Source of the DNA: Candidatus Nitrosocosmicus agrestis
Lineage (GTDB): Archaea > Thermoproteota > Nitrososphaeria > Nitrososphaerales > Nitrososphaeraceae
Direction: 5' to 3'
Assembly: GCF_008389435.1 (NCBI RefSeq)
Contig: NZ_VUYS01000002.1
Coordinates: 1 to 64,000 of the forward strand
Length of the DNA stretch: 64,000 nt
Positions within the stretch are counted from its first letter, which is position 1; each line of letters opens with the position of its first letter. The position numbers were made by a program, and so were the translations under genes. The notes under the pieces are model-generated. The model searched no databases, was not told the DNA's origin, and was given only the letters and a program-made list of their open reading frames with translations. This document shows positions 9,869-18,164 of the stretch, piece after piece.

Positions 9869-10927
9869 TTAATCCCTTATGTATAGAAAATCTTTTGTAG
9901 AGTTATATTTTAAATCTGACATTGTTTTTATCTTAAAGTGATTGTCATAAAGATACTTTATCTCTTTTTCCAAAAGATTAGAACTAATTGTTAGTTTGCC
10001 CTCTGATTCGTCAGCAACATTATGATATACAATGATTGGAATCGCTAAAACAGAAAGAGGACTACTATTTTGGTCACTGTTATCTTTAGGCGTATTATAC
10101 TGGATTTGACTGTTGACAAATTCAATAAAGTTGTCATACAATTCCTGATCGTTGTTGCCTCTATCATTTTGATGGGCCCATCTTAGAAGAGAATATCTTG
10201 AAACTTGATTTAATTCTCCATTTTCATTGAAAGTTCTGCAGTTTTTCTGATCTGATTTATTGGGCCACTCATCGCAATGTAAAAACATCAAAGTACTCCC
10301 TCCGCTTCTTCCTAGATCATAGTATTTTGAAATGGTGTTGATAACAAATTCGTTATAAGTCCCGCTACTAAAAGGATAAGCAAATGTCGTAGCGTTAATC
10401 CCCTGATCTATCAAGCATTTCTTTGATTCTCCGATTTCGTATTCAATTTCAGTATATGATAAGCCTTCTAGATCCTCATGGTTCATAGTATGAGAACCTA
10501 TATCGATTCCATCATTTTTCAATTCTCTTATTTCGTTCCAATTCATGCGAGCATTGTCTTCTTTGTCCTCATCCACATTTTCCCCTGCTTCCACATAGTT
10601 ACAAACATTGTAGAATGTAGCCTTGAAATTGTATTTGTCTAGAATGGGTTTGACTATTTTATAATGATTTTTCCAACCATCGTCAAAGTTCAATATTGCA
10701 AATTTATCTTGTTGTGGTTTGCTCAAAGAACTATTGTTAATTTCAGGATTATGTTGTGAGTTGTTTTGGTCGCCTCCTCCTCCTCCTTCTTCTTCTTCTA
10801 TATTGCTAACTGCTGATGACGATTGGGAATTAAAACTAGCAATAATCATACAGCATGAAATTATGATTATTAAATTTAGAATATTCATTTTTTGAAATCC
10901 CTTTTGATTGAAATACAAATACAACAC
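9869..10927 (-). CDS. secreted polysaccharide deacetylase (NodB-type)
   Basis: A 352-residue protein with a signal segment (about residues 15-32; the ATG at residue 14 may be the true start), then a linker of Glu, Gly, Asn and Ser. The NodB domain follows. It has NFDDGW (80-85, catalytic base and metal Asp), SHTMNH (146-151, two metal-binding His) and AYPFSSGTYN (184-193). The enzyme should remove acetyl groups from N-acetylated sugars of surface polysaccharide outside the cell. The C-terminal third, ending in PIIVYHNVADESEGKLT and KTMSDLKYNST, carries the second half of the barrel. It stands alone. Confidence 0.87.
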   Translation of the reverse strand: MLYLYFNQKGFQKMNILNLIIIISCCMIIASFNSQSSSAVSNIEEEEGGGGGDQNNSQHNPEINNSSLSKPQQDKFAILNFDDGWKNHYKIVKPILDKYNFKATFYNVCNYVEAGENVDEDKEDNARMNWNEIRELKNDGIDIGSHTMNHEDLEGLSYTEIEYEIGESKKCLIDQGINATTFAYPFSSGTYNEFVINTISKYYDLGRSGGSTLMFLHCDEWPNKSDQKNCRTFNENGELNQVSRYSLLRWAHQNDRGNNDQELYDNFIEFVNSQIQYNTPKDNSDQNSSPLSVLAIPIIVYHNVADESEGKLTISSNLLEKEIKYLYDNHFKIKTMSDLKYNSTKDFLYIRD

Positions 10928-10990
10928 ACTTATCTCAAGTAATAATTAGATTATTAAAAAAGACTTTTGGATAAACTAAAAGGATCGAAA

Positions 10991-11052
10991 ATATGTGAAA
11001 CAAATTTGGTCCGAAATTTGAATTCACTTTATTTACAATAAGAATAGATGTG
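10991..11052 (+). repeat. dispersed repeat, module C with extended tail
   Basis: ATGTGAAACAAATTTGGTCC is followed by GAAATTTGAATTCACTTTAT and TTACAATAAGAATAGATGTG. The same extended tail is found at 14229-14290, showing that the two copies share a common ancestor longer than the core. It lies 64 bases upstream of the deacetylase start, in the opposite orientation. Confidence 0.85.
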
Positions 11053-11221
11053 AGATGTTTATTTTAGTTCAATTATTCTTATATGGTTGAAATTAATAGT
11101 TTCGGGTTCGATTGAGATTTAAAATTAAAATCTTTCGCCAATATTATTCAAACCAATAATGATTCAGATAAATCCAAAATCTCTAGGTATAAGTTTAAGT
11201 CGAATAAGAATTAATGCAACA

Positions 11222-11419
11222 TCAGGTAAAGTACATTTTAGTTTTTATTAGAGAATGAGTGTACGTAACAAAATTATTATTTGTTGATAAATCCACATTA
11301 TTTAGGTTAGAAATTGATTTATGCAGATTCTTTTTTCTTAGAAAAGATAAAAGACAGAGAGGGGAGTCTAAAATATAATGAGGTGTTAAAAAATGGAGCG
11401 CTTGTATGGTAAGGCTCAT
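11222..11419 (-). CDS. tiny ORF coupled to the upstream 98-residue gene (weak)
   Basis: A 65-residue frame whose ATG overlaps the stop of the preceding gene (TAATG). The overlap is the only argument for it. The sequence has no recognisable domain and a random-looking composition. It may be the last, decayed member of the small overlapping gene cluster. Confidence 0.25.
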   Translation of the reverse strand: MSLTIQALHFLTPHYILDSPLCLLSFLRKKNLHKSISNLNNVDLSTNNNFVTYTHSLIKTKMYFT

Positions 11420-11715
11420 TATGTTGTCGGGTTTTTATACGTGGGCTTTTCGTATATCCAAAAGTGTAAACCATTGTTAGGATGATATGTTTCTAGTGGG
11501 TTAGGTTTTGAATTCTCTACCAATATGTAGAATCTATTTCTATCAAACAATTTTTTGATTTGTTTCTTTTGAACCTTTGATATACTACCAGTGTAAAACT
11601 CTAACCCGTCTCCCTTATTCCAGTAAAAGTGTAAATTATATACGTTCTTCTCACCCCCAAGTATTTTAAAAATTTTTCTGGTTAGCTCTATTTGTTGGTT
11701 TTTGGTTATGGTCAT
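11419..11715 (-). CDS. hypothetical protein in overlapping small-gene cluster
   Basis: A 98-residue basic protein with alternating strand and helix (ELTRKIFKILGG, LHFYWNKGDGLEFYTG, KKQIKKLFDRNRFYILVEN, LHFWIYEKP). No family was recognised. Its ATG overlaps the TGA of a 26-codon ORF (ATGA), which in turn overlaps a 52-codon ORF. Such translational coupling of tiny genes is typical of archaeal viruses and integrated elements. Confidence 0.6.
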   Translation of the reverse strand: MTITKNQQIELTRKIFKILGGEKNVYNLHFYWNKGDGLEFYTGSISKVQKKQIKKLFDRNRFYILVENSKPNPLETYHPNNGLHFWIYEKPTYKNPTT

Positions 11716-11792
11716 CTTTCTAGTATCATAGCAATTTGTCTAGCTTGTAATTCAAGTTTCTCGGGTTGTTTGTTGGGGTCGAGGTCGCTCAT
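11712..11792 (-). CDS. 26-residue ORF, translationally coupled
   Basis: Encodes MSDLDPNKQPEKLELQ followed by ARQIAMILER. The ATG overlaps the preceding TGA and its own TGA overlaps the next ATG (ATGA on both sides). It looks like a short amphipathic helix. It is supported only by the double overlap and by its non-random composition. Confidence 0.4.
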   Translation of the reverse strand: MSDLDPNKQPEKLELQARQIAMILER

Positions 11793-11947
11793 GATGATGA
11801 TGATGATGATACTATCCCAACTACTTTAATCATTACCTCTACTATGTGTTTACGTACTTTTTTCCTATATTTGAAATCTTCACAAGAGTACACGCCTGTT
11901 TGAGTGCCTAGCATTGTAACTGCATGTATTTTGTTTTTTCTTGGCAT
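11789..11947 (-). CDS. 52-residue ORF ending in a serine run
   Basis: Encodes MPRKNKIHAVTMLGTQTG then VYSCEDFKYRKKVRKHIVEV, with a C-terminal run of six Ser (TCA repeats) directly before the stop. The product is small and basic. The start lies 4 bases after the stop of an upstream frame (11952-12188). No family was recognised. Confidence 0.45.
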   Translation of the reverse strand: MPRKNKIHAVTMLGTQTGVYSCEDFKYRKKVRKHIVEVMIKVVGIVSSSSSS

Positions 11948-11951
11948 GCTC

Positions 11952-12188
11952 TTAACCTCTTTGGTTTAGGTCTACTCGGGTTATGAAGTCGGATTGTAGG
12001 TATGGGTACACATTCTGTTGTAATCTCAAAATGTTTTAAGCACAGCCTCTTTTGAGTAGCCCAAGAATGTTAAGACATGTTGTTGGTGCTACAAGATAAT
12101 TGAATTTGTTTCCTAGTTTAAACACCTCATGAGTATCTTTTAGGCTATGGGTTAAGATGTAGATGTGAGCATATGTATATGCAAAATC
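11952..12188 (-). pseudogene. start-less, stop-interrupted frame upstream of the small-gene cluster
   Basis: Open after a TAG at 12189. It reads HSLKDTHEVFKLGNKFNYLV, then APTTCLNILGLLKRGCA, a TAA at 12036, and then NILRLQQNVYPYLQSDFITR VDLNQRG to a TAA 4 bases before the next start. The peptide looks protein-like, but there is no start codon and one in-frame stop. It is probably the decayed first gene of the cluster. Confidence 0.4.
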
Positions 12189-12281
12189 CTACCTCCTATC
12201 CTATTACTAATTCATCTGACAAGACTTTATAGAACAAATAAATCAGAAATTCGCTATAAACTAACGGCGACCCAAATTAAT

Positions 12282-12289
12282 TTTAAATA
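12282..12289 (+). promoter_or_regulatory. archaeal TATA box
   Basis: TTTAAATA. Transcription would be expected to begin about 25 bases downstream (around 12312), inside the region where the PsbP-like frame opens. This bears on its start codon. Confidence 0.5.
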
Positions 12290-12301
12290 GTGTGACAATA
12301 A

Positions 12302-12922
12302 TGTGATATCATAATCAACACGATTAGTCAATTAAAAGAATCAAGTATTTTCATTCTATCAGCACTATTAATTACCTCGCTCATTGAAACGTCAAATGTA
12401 GAATCTCAGGAGACAGAATTACAAACATTTAACAATGCAGAATTTAAAGTAAACTATCCTTCGAGCTGGGAAATTGCTCCAACAAATTCAACCTTTCCTT
12501 ATTATGGATCTGATACTTTAGTTGTTTTCAAGCCGATTGGTGAAACAAACCCTCTAAATATTACCTATCTTAATATTTCTCCCCTTCAAGTAGGTACATC
12601 ATTAGACAATACATCCCTAGCAGCATCACGTGATAGTTTAGACAAAATTGTTTCGGAGCAGATTACATTTTTACAAGATCCAGAGTCATTTTATGGTAAC
12701 CTAGATGTTGAAATACTCACAAACAATGCAACAACGGTAGATGGTTTACCTGCAAAAGAATTAACCTATCTTATTCATGGATTAGGAACATTTGATTCTG
12801 AAACAACTGTGATTTATGGAGATAAACAATATCTATTACATTTCACTACACCCATTTCAAATGTTTCAGAAACATTACCTACAGGTCAACAAATAATTAA
12901 GAGCTTTAAGTTTAACTCATAA
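12302..12922 (+). CDS. PsbP-like secreted protein without a canonical start codon
   Basis: The frame is open from 12302 to a TAA at 12920-12922. It encodes a hydrophobic export segment (SIFILSALLITSLIETS) and then a PsbP/SWEI-type domain: FKVNYPSSWEIAPTNS, VVFKPIGE, a central helix and VDGLPAKELTYLI, ending in GQQIIKSFKFNS. Similar small extracytoplasmic proteins are common in Nitrososphaeria. There is no ATG, GTG or TTG before the signal segment. The nearest ATG (12301) is in another frame and reads ATG-TGA. Given the TATA box, a leaderless start at ATA 12311 or ATT 12323 is possible; otherwise the gene has lost its start. Function is unknown. Confidence 0.7.
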   Translation, partial: CDIIINTISQLKESSIFILSALLITSLIETSNVESQETELQTFNNAEFKVNYPSSWEIAPTNSTFPYYGSDTLVVFKPIGETNPLNITYLNISPLQVGTSLDNTSLAASRDSLDKIVSEQITFLQDPESFYGNLDVEILTNNATTVDGLPAKELTYLIHGLGTFDSETTVIYGDKQYLLHFTTPISNVSETLPTGQQIIKSFKFNS

Positions 12923-13025
12923 TTTTTCTACTTTAATACAAAATAAAAGATTGTGTCAAGATATCTTAATAATAAATATTCAAATATTTTTCAATGATTG
13001 AAACTTTCATCTTCAACTTATCAGA

Positions 13026-13967
13026 ATGAGGCCGATCATTATATTCGATCTTTTAGCATCCAGTGTTTGTAAAATTATTAATAATGATTTAGGCAAGAAT
13101 TATAGTGTAAAAACATTGGAACATAATAAAATAGGTTCTTGGGATGCATATACCTATGACGAAGTATCGCGGTTAGTTCAATATAAATGGGGTCAACAGT
13201 TAATTAGTGGTCGAATATGGCATGGAAATGAAATTGTGATAGACGCCGGTTGTGGATCAGGCTTGCTTACTAAAGAATTAGCCAAAAAAGTCTCAAAAGG
13301 AAAAGTTTATGCTGTTGATATTGATTCTAATATGATTAAACAAGCAAAAACCAATCTCCAAGCCTTTGATAACGTTGAAATAATACAATCTAGTTTTACT
13401 GAAATAGCGATTCCAGAAAAGGTTGATGTCATTTTTTCTAATTCTGCACTGCATTGGATAACGGATCATAGAAAAGCCTTTCAAAGTTTTTGGGAAAACC
13501 TAAGACCAACGAGTACCAACAGTAATAATGACAACAATAGTCAATTATTAATCCAATGTGGTGGTTATGGAAATCTACAACAGATAATCCATTTAGTGGA
13601 ACAAATTACACAACTTGGTCAATTTAAAAGGTACTTTGCCGACTGGAAACAGCCATGGTATTTTCCAATGATTGATGAGACGAATAAATTACTTAGAGAA
13701 ATAGGTTACACAAATATAAGGACAAATACTAATAGCGATTGTGTTTTTCTTCCAAATCGCCAGATATATTCTAAATTCGTAAAAACAGTCGTACTCAAAT
13801 CTTACCTAGATCGTCTATCTGAAAAAAATGGAGAGGACTTTGATAAGCTGAAGGATCTATTCTTGGAATTATTTTTAGATGAAGTTGAAAAATGTAATAA
13901 TAAATCAAATAATCGTTGGTTCTTAGATTTTATAAGACTAAATATTATTGCCTACAGAATTTTATAA
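13026..13967 (+). CDS. class I SAM-dependent methyltransferase (trans-aconitate methyltransferase-like)
   Basis: A 313-residue protein. The SAM-binding motif I is VIDAGCGSG (71-79), motif II is YAVDIDSNM, and NSALHWITDHRKAF is the typical acceptor-region motif of the Tam/UbiE-like group. The phrase WDAYTYDEVSRLVQYKWGQQ just before motif I is usually close to the N-terminus in this family, so the first 35 residues may not be translated. The likely activity is methyl transfer from SAM to a small carboxylate or lipid. The substrate is not known. It stands alone in a gene-poor stretch. Confidence 0.82.
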   Translation: MRPIIIFDLLASSVCKIINNDLGKNYSVKTLEHNKIGSWDAYTYDEVSRLVQYKWGQQLISGRIWHGNEIVIDAGCGSGLLTKELAKKVSKGKVYAVDIDSNMIKQAKTNLQAFDNVEIIQSSFTEIAIPEKVDVIFSNSALHWITDHRKAFQSFWENLRPTSTNSNNDNNSQLLIQCGGYGNLQQIIHLVEQITQLGQFKRYFADWKQPWYFPMIDETNKLLREIGYTNIRTNTNSDCVFLPNRQIYSKFVKTVVLKSYLDRLSEKNGEDFDKLKDLFLELFLDEVEKCNNKSNNRWFLDFIRLNIIAYRIL

Positions 13968-14148
13968 GAATGCCTATTTCGTATCAAAGATATGCACCTG
14001 TATCTCCAGATGCCTGCCGTAGCTTTAAGTTGAGATATTCATTGGCATGTTTGTGTTAAAAAATAATGCTTCAGGGTATTGATGAGGCAAAATATATCAT
14101 ACCAACAAATCTATCATATTGTTACCATAAATTAGTTATTTTGGTCCG

Positions 14149-14290
14149 GTTGTAACTAGACCCTTCTCTTCTCTATACTCATCGGTTATTCTGCGGGATT
14201 AATTTCCGTATGGTATAAGGGTTCTGCGGTATGTGGAACAAATTTGGTTCGAAATTTGAATTCACTTTATTTACAATAAGAATAGATGTG
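14149..14290 (+). repeat. dispersed repeat, longest copy (gap 13968-14498)
   Basis: Begins with GGTTGTAACTAGACCCTTCT, an upstream extension shared with the copy at 61208. It continues with GCGGGATTAATTTCCGTATG, GGGTTCTGCGGTATGTGGAA and the extended tail shared with 10991. It therefore joins segments seen separately in two other copies. It lies on the + strand. Confidence 0.85.
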
Positions 14291-14330
14291 GTGATTATTC
14301 TAAATTAATTATTCTTTTGGTTACTATCAA

Positions 14331-14371
14331 TTAGTAGCTGGTTCAGTGGAAATCATGGGCAATTCCACATG
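14331..14371 (+). repeat. dispersed repeat, module A+B
   Basis: TTAGTAGCTGGTTCAGTGGA is followed by AATCATGGGCAATTCCACAT, 40 bases after the previous copy. The second half is the hairpin-forming B module. Confidence 0.75.
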
Positions 14372-14498
14372 AATCCGATGTCAAAAACAATAGATGATGT
14401 TATAATAACTCTCCTTTAAAAAAGTTCAAACAATCTTAATATCTAAATCGATCGTGGTACTAGTACATAGTAAAATTAATATATTTCGATTAGAGTAA

Positions 14499-15140
14499 AT
14501 GAATATGACTTCTACTTTAAATCAAATCCCAGCTTGGACATTTAAAGCAGATTATGTTGAAACCTGTAATTGTAATTATGGATGTCCATGTAATTTCGAC
14601 GGGTTTCCGTCCAACGGATTCTGTAGAACTCTTGTATTATTTCACATTCGCTCAGGAAACTATGGTGATACCAGTCTTGATGGAATTGATGTAATTTCCG
14701 CCATCTCATGGCCAAAAGCAATCCATGAAGGAAACGGTACTGCTCAATTATTTATATCAAAAAATAATACTAACAACGAACGAAGAAATGCCATAATATC
14801 TATTTTTTCAGGTCAGGCTAAAGGCGAAGGTCCCTTCGCATTATTTGCAGGAACAATAAAGTTTTTCCTAGAACCACAGTTTGTAGATATGTTAGTCAAG
14901 ATAGACGGTAAGAAAAGTAGTTTTTCTGTTCCTGGCATCATAGATGTGCAGTCAGAAAGCTTTGTTAATCCAGTCACTGGTGAAGAACAAGATACAAGAA
15001 TACAATTGCCTAAAGGGTTTGTCTGGAAACTTGCAGAAATGGCAAAAACCAAAGGAATGAAAATTACTACACCTCAACTCAATTATGACCATTCGGGTAA
15101 GAATGCGCTTTACTCAGTCATAGAATACAATGGACCTTAA
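14499..15140 (+). CDS. DUF1326 domain protein (first copy)
   Basis: A 213-residue soluble protein. The DUF1326 signature is at the N-terminus: WTFKADYVETCNCNYGCPCN with Cys23, 25, 29 and 31, plus Cys42. The rest is a beta-rich domain with the family's GDTSLDGIDV and GQAKGEGPFALFAG segments. The clustered cysteines suggest metal binding. The biochemical function of the family is not established. It is the first gene of a DUF1326 - DUF2182 - DUF1326 cluster. DUF1326 and DUF2182 occur together in many genomes, so a joint metal-related role is inferred. Confidence 0.88.
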   Translation: MNMTSTLNQIPAWTFKADYVETCNCNYGCPCNFDGFPSNGFCRTLVLFHIRSGNYGDTSLDGIDVISAISWPKAIHEGNGTAQLFISKNNTNNERRNAIISIFSGQAKGEGPFALFAGTIKFFLEPQFVDMLVKIDGKKSSFSVPGIIDVQSESFVNPVTGEEQDTRIQLPKGFVWKLAEMAKTKGMKITTPQLNYDHSGKNALYSVIEYNGP

Positions 15141-15196
15141 AGCAGTCCTATTTTACCCTACAAATCCGAAATCCTTATTCTAAGAGTGTTACACCT

Positions 15197-16267
15197 TTGG
15201 ACAAATCTCAAAAAATAATATTCACCTCTCTCATTTCTATATCTGCCATTACATGGCTTTTTTCCATCAAACAGCCAGACATGATGGAGACTATGATGAC
15301 TCTAAACCCAATAGCAGTTTCTATATTTACAATAAGTTGGACTATCGGGATGGCAGCCATGATGTTTCCAGCTATAATTCCAATGGTGTTACTATATAAT
15401 CGCGTAATTTCTAACGATCACAATAATAAGAATAATAAAAATAAAAATAAAAATGACAATTTGTCGATGGTTAGTAAATTCAATCAGCATACAGATATTC
15501 CAGAAAGAAAGGAAAACGGACAAAATGTCAGATCATTTGCACATCTTTCTAATATGGCTATTAAGACATCAGGATTTGTAGGAACATACCTGTTGGTCTG
15601 GGCATCAACGGGTGTTATGTTGCTTGTGTTTTGGTCTATAATTATGAATAATCTGTTAGTAGGATATAGTGTACATGATTTTGCGATTGTGTCGGGATTT
15701 TTGCTCATTGTATCTGGAATTTACCAATTTAGCCCATTGAAGAAGAGATGTTTAGGTTATTGCGAATCACCTTTGTCATTTTTTATGAAAAGATGGAAAG
15801 GAAAACAGTTGAAAGATGGGTTAATGATGGGTCTGTACCACGGGATATACTGTCTTGGATGTTGCTGGCCTTATTTTTTACTTATGGTCTCATTAGGATG
15901 GATGAACTTACTATGGATGGGATTGTTTGCATTAATAATTTTTGCAGAGAAAGTCTGGTCCAGAGGAATTTGGATCGCAAGGGTAACTGGCATTGTGTTT
16001 GTAATAATAGGCATGTTATCAATAACAGGAATGCTATCAATCGCAACAGAAGACGGTGGAATGCACAATTCACAGAATAAAATGAATACAATGATAATGG
16101 AAGGTTCAAATCAAGATAATGATGATAATGGTATGAAAATGGAAGATAATATGGATATGGATATGGATATGGATATGGATATGGATATGGATATGGATAT
16201 GGATATGGATATGGATATGGATATGGATATGGATATGGATATAAGAAATCAGATAAAAAAGGGTTGA
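15197..16267 (+). CDS. DUF2182 membrane protein with (Met-Asp)15 tail
   Basis: A 356-residue integral membrane protein, TTG start, about 6-7 membrane segments. Family motifs are GMAAMMFPAIIPM, YQFSPLKKRCLGYCESP and GLYHGIYCLGCCWPYF, with four conserved-type cysteines near the second half. DUF2182 is annotated as a predicted metal-binding membrane protein. The C-terminus is unusual: a Met/His/Asp-rich stretch (GGMHNSQNKMNTMIMEG, GMKMEDN) leads into 15 exact Met-Asp dipeptides encoded by ATGGAT repeats (16151-16240). Methionine-rich tails often bind copper, but that is inference here. It lies 57 bases after the first DUF1326 gene and probably shares its transcript. Confidence 0.88.
   Translation: MDKSQKIIFTSLISISAITWLFSIKQPDMMETMMTLNPIAVSIFTISWTIGMAAMMFPAIIPMVLLYNRVISNDHNNKNNKNKNKNDNLSMVSKFNQHTDIPERKENGQNVRSFAHLSNMAIKTSGFVGTYLLVWASTGVMLLVFWSIIMNNLLVGYSVHDFAIVSGFLLIVSGIYQFSPLKKRCLGYCESPLSFFMKRWKGKQLKDGLMMGLYHGIYCLGCCWPYFLLMVSLGWMNLLWMGLFALIIFAEKVWSRGIWIARVTGIVFVIIGMLSITGMLSIATEDGGMHNSQNKMNTMIMEGSNQDNDDNGMKMEDNMDMDMDMDMDMDMDMDMDMDMDMDMDMDMDIRNQIKKG
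16151..16240 (+). repeat. 15 x ATGGAT in-frame hexanucleotide repeat
   Basis: Ninety bases of perfect ATGGAT units inside the DUF2182 gene, coding (Met-Asp)15. A perfect tract is prone to slippage. Gain or loss of units stays in frame and changes only tail length. Confidence 0.98.
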
Positions 16268-16357
16268 ATTGTAATTATTTTCACTATATTACACATAAAT
16301 TATAAAATTTCCTATAAGATTAGATAATTTTATATTTTAGTATATTTAACTAATTTT

Positions 16358-16996
16358 ATGTCGGATAGCATTCCCTCTTGGAAGGCTTCTGGAGATTGGT
16401 TTGATGTTTGTAAATGTAAAATTCCATGTCCTTGCGAATTTGCTCAAGAACCCACCTTTGGAGATTGCGAGGGGGTATTAGCATATCATATTAACAAAGG
16501 ATATTATGGTGATATATCATTGGATGGTTTGAATGCACTAGGTGTAGGAGCCTTTGAAGGAAATATTTGGGCAGGTAACACAAAGGTGAATCTAGGTTTA
16601 TTTTTTGACGAACGCGCGGACCAAAAACAGAGAGATGCTCTTCAGATGATTTTTAGCGGAAGGGCTGGCGGATTTATGGCAGAATTTGCCAAGTTGATAG
16701 GAGAGATCAAGGGAATTGATTTTGCTCCCATAAAATTTGAAATTTCTGAGGATTTGAGCCAATGGAGTGCAGAGATTCCGGGAAAGGTTCTTGCAAAAGC
16801 AGTAGCATTAGGAGGTCCAATGACTCCGCCAGGAAAAAGGGTTCAAACTATTAATCCACCTGGAAGTGAGGTTGGTCCAGCTGCTGTTGCTACATGGGGA
16901 ACATCTATAGAAGATGAAGTAGATACGATGAGTTTTAAGTGGAAAAGAACAGGTAGATCTAGTAAGCACATCCCCTTTGACTGGGCAGGTCCATAG
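16358..16996 (+). CDS. DUF1326 domain protein (second copy)
   Basis: A 212-residue soluble protein. The cysteine cluster DVCKCKIPCPCEF has Cys18, 20, 24 and 26, with GDC at 36-38. It has GYYGDISLDGLNALGVGAFEG and FSGRAGGFMAEFAKLIGEIK as in the family. It differs strongly from the copy at 14499, so the pair is not a recent duplication. A TATA-like TTTATAT at 16329-16335 lies about 25 bases before the ATG, so it can be transcribed on its own. Its 3' end is duplicated in relic form at 23400 and 51296. Function is presumed metal-related. Confidence 0.88.
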   Translation: MSDSIPSWKASGDWFDVCKCKIPCPCEFAQEPTFGDCEGVLAYHINKGYYGDISLDGLNALGVGAFEGNIWAGNTKVNLGLFFDERADQKQRDALQMIFSGRAGGFMAEFAKLIGEIKGIDFAPIKFEISEDLSQWSAEIPGKVLAKAVALGGPMTPPGKRVQTINPPGSEVGPAAVATWGTSIEDEVDTMSFKWKRTGRSSKHIPFDWAGP

Positions 16997-17079
16997 TTAG
17001 AGAAATAGTCAAACAAAAAAAAAATTTACAGCCTTATTATAAACTATTTCTTACTATTATATAATTTCGTTACTAGATA

Positions 17080-17153
17080 TTAGTAGCTGGTTCGTTGGGA
17101 TTAAGTTCCGTATAGTATAAAGGTTCTGCGGTATGTGGAACAAATTTGACTCG
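17080..17153 (+). repeat. dispersed repeat, full A+C copy (gap 16997-17567)
   Basis: TTAGTAGCTGGTTCGTTGGG, ATTAAGTTCCGTATAGTATA and TATGTGGAACAAATTTGACT in order, 83 bases behind the second DUF1326 gene. The spacer sequence TTTCTTACTATTATATA before it is also found behind the DUF1326 relics at 23750 and 51425. No gene is seen in the rest of the gap. Confidence 0.9.
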
Positions 17154-17567
17154 ATTTTCAACCCATATCAATATGAAAAGAACACTCACATGGAAATCAT
17201 TATCATTTGAAACCCTGCTGACAACACCGAAATGACTTTTTTATGTATCTGTTGAATTAACATTTCACATGTTTACTCGAATCGATGATTGAATAAAATG
17301 ATTTGATTATTACTTTTACTATATGTTATATAGAGTATGGTATCAATCTTTCCCCTAAGAGATATTGGATAAGATACACCCCATGATTGAATATGCGAGT
17401 TTGCAAAATTTGACATTTTTCAATTTTAATTCATATACAGGAAAACTAAATTCATACATATTTCCATCTTAATAAAAAATAAAAATATCTCAAAAAAATT
17501 CTACTTTTCGTATAATCGCGAATGAAGTATTAAAAAAAATATTATAAAGGATTAAAATTTATTAATC

Positions 17568-18164
17568 CTATTGCTGAGTCAACGAGGTAACAATACCATA
17601 TAAAGGCACTGAGAACTGCCCATTAGTTGCTTGTTGACTCAGAGTCAAACTAACTATATTACCATTTAATAGGTACAATGCTACAGGCACATTTTCAAAT
17701 GCAGTTTCACCATTGATTTCCAGATTTGCAGTACCAGCAAATGATGTACTATTACCATCTAATGCGATAGAATCAGAAGACGACCCTAATGGTTTTGCAT
17801 CAGTAAATCCTGTTATTGAAGCGGTTCCATTTGGTTTTCCAGCTAATGAATATGCAACTGCATTCCATGTAAAGTTCTGCAAGTTACCATCTGAGACTGT
17901 AAAGCTCCAATTACCACCAATTACTGATCCGATAGAAGGACCAACTGATGATTCATTTTGTGAAACTGGAACTTGGGTTATACTTGGCGGGAGGGTTAAT
18001 ATTTGCCCAGTGTATCCTGCTGCTGAAAAGCTATTTGTTCCTTGGCTTGTTTGAGCTGATACTAACTGTAACTGACTACTTGTAGCCACAATGGAAGAAC
18101 CAACTAAAAGTAAAGGCACTAATAGCAAAATGGCAGAATTGAGTAATTTTATGGATTTTTCCAT
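17568..18164 (-). CDS. secreted hypothetical protein
   Basis: A 198-residue protein with a clear signal peptide (residues 1-36, ending ...SSQLQLVSAQ). A Ser/Thr/Asn/Gly-rich, beta-predicted domain without cysteines follows (GGNWSFTVSDGNLQNFTWNA, GTASITGF, ANLEINGETAFENVPVALYL). The pattern resembles small extracytoplasmic proteins found in many copies in Nitrososphaeria. No enzymatic motif is present. Function is unknown. Confidence 0.78.
   Translation of the reverse strand: MEKSIKLLNSAILLLVPLLLVGSSIVATSSQLQLVSAQTSQGTNSFSAAGYTGQILTLPPSITQVPVSQNESSVGPSIGSVIGGNWSFTVSDGNLQNFTWNAVAYSLAGKPNGTASITGFTDAKPLGSSSDSIALDGNSTSFAGTANLEINGETAFENVPVALYLLNGNIVSLTLSQQATNGQFSVPLYGIVTSLTQQ

Noticed and set aside
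11790-11810. ATG trinucleotide run considered as a microsatellite
   Set aside because: It is only seven units and is explained as the serine run at the end of a 52-residue ORF.
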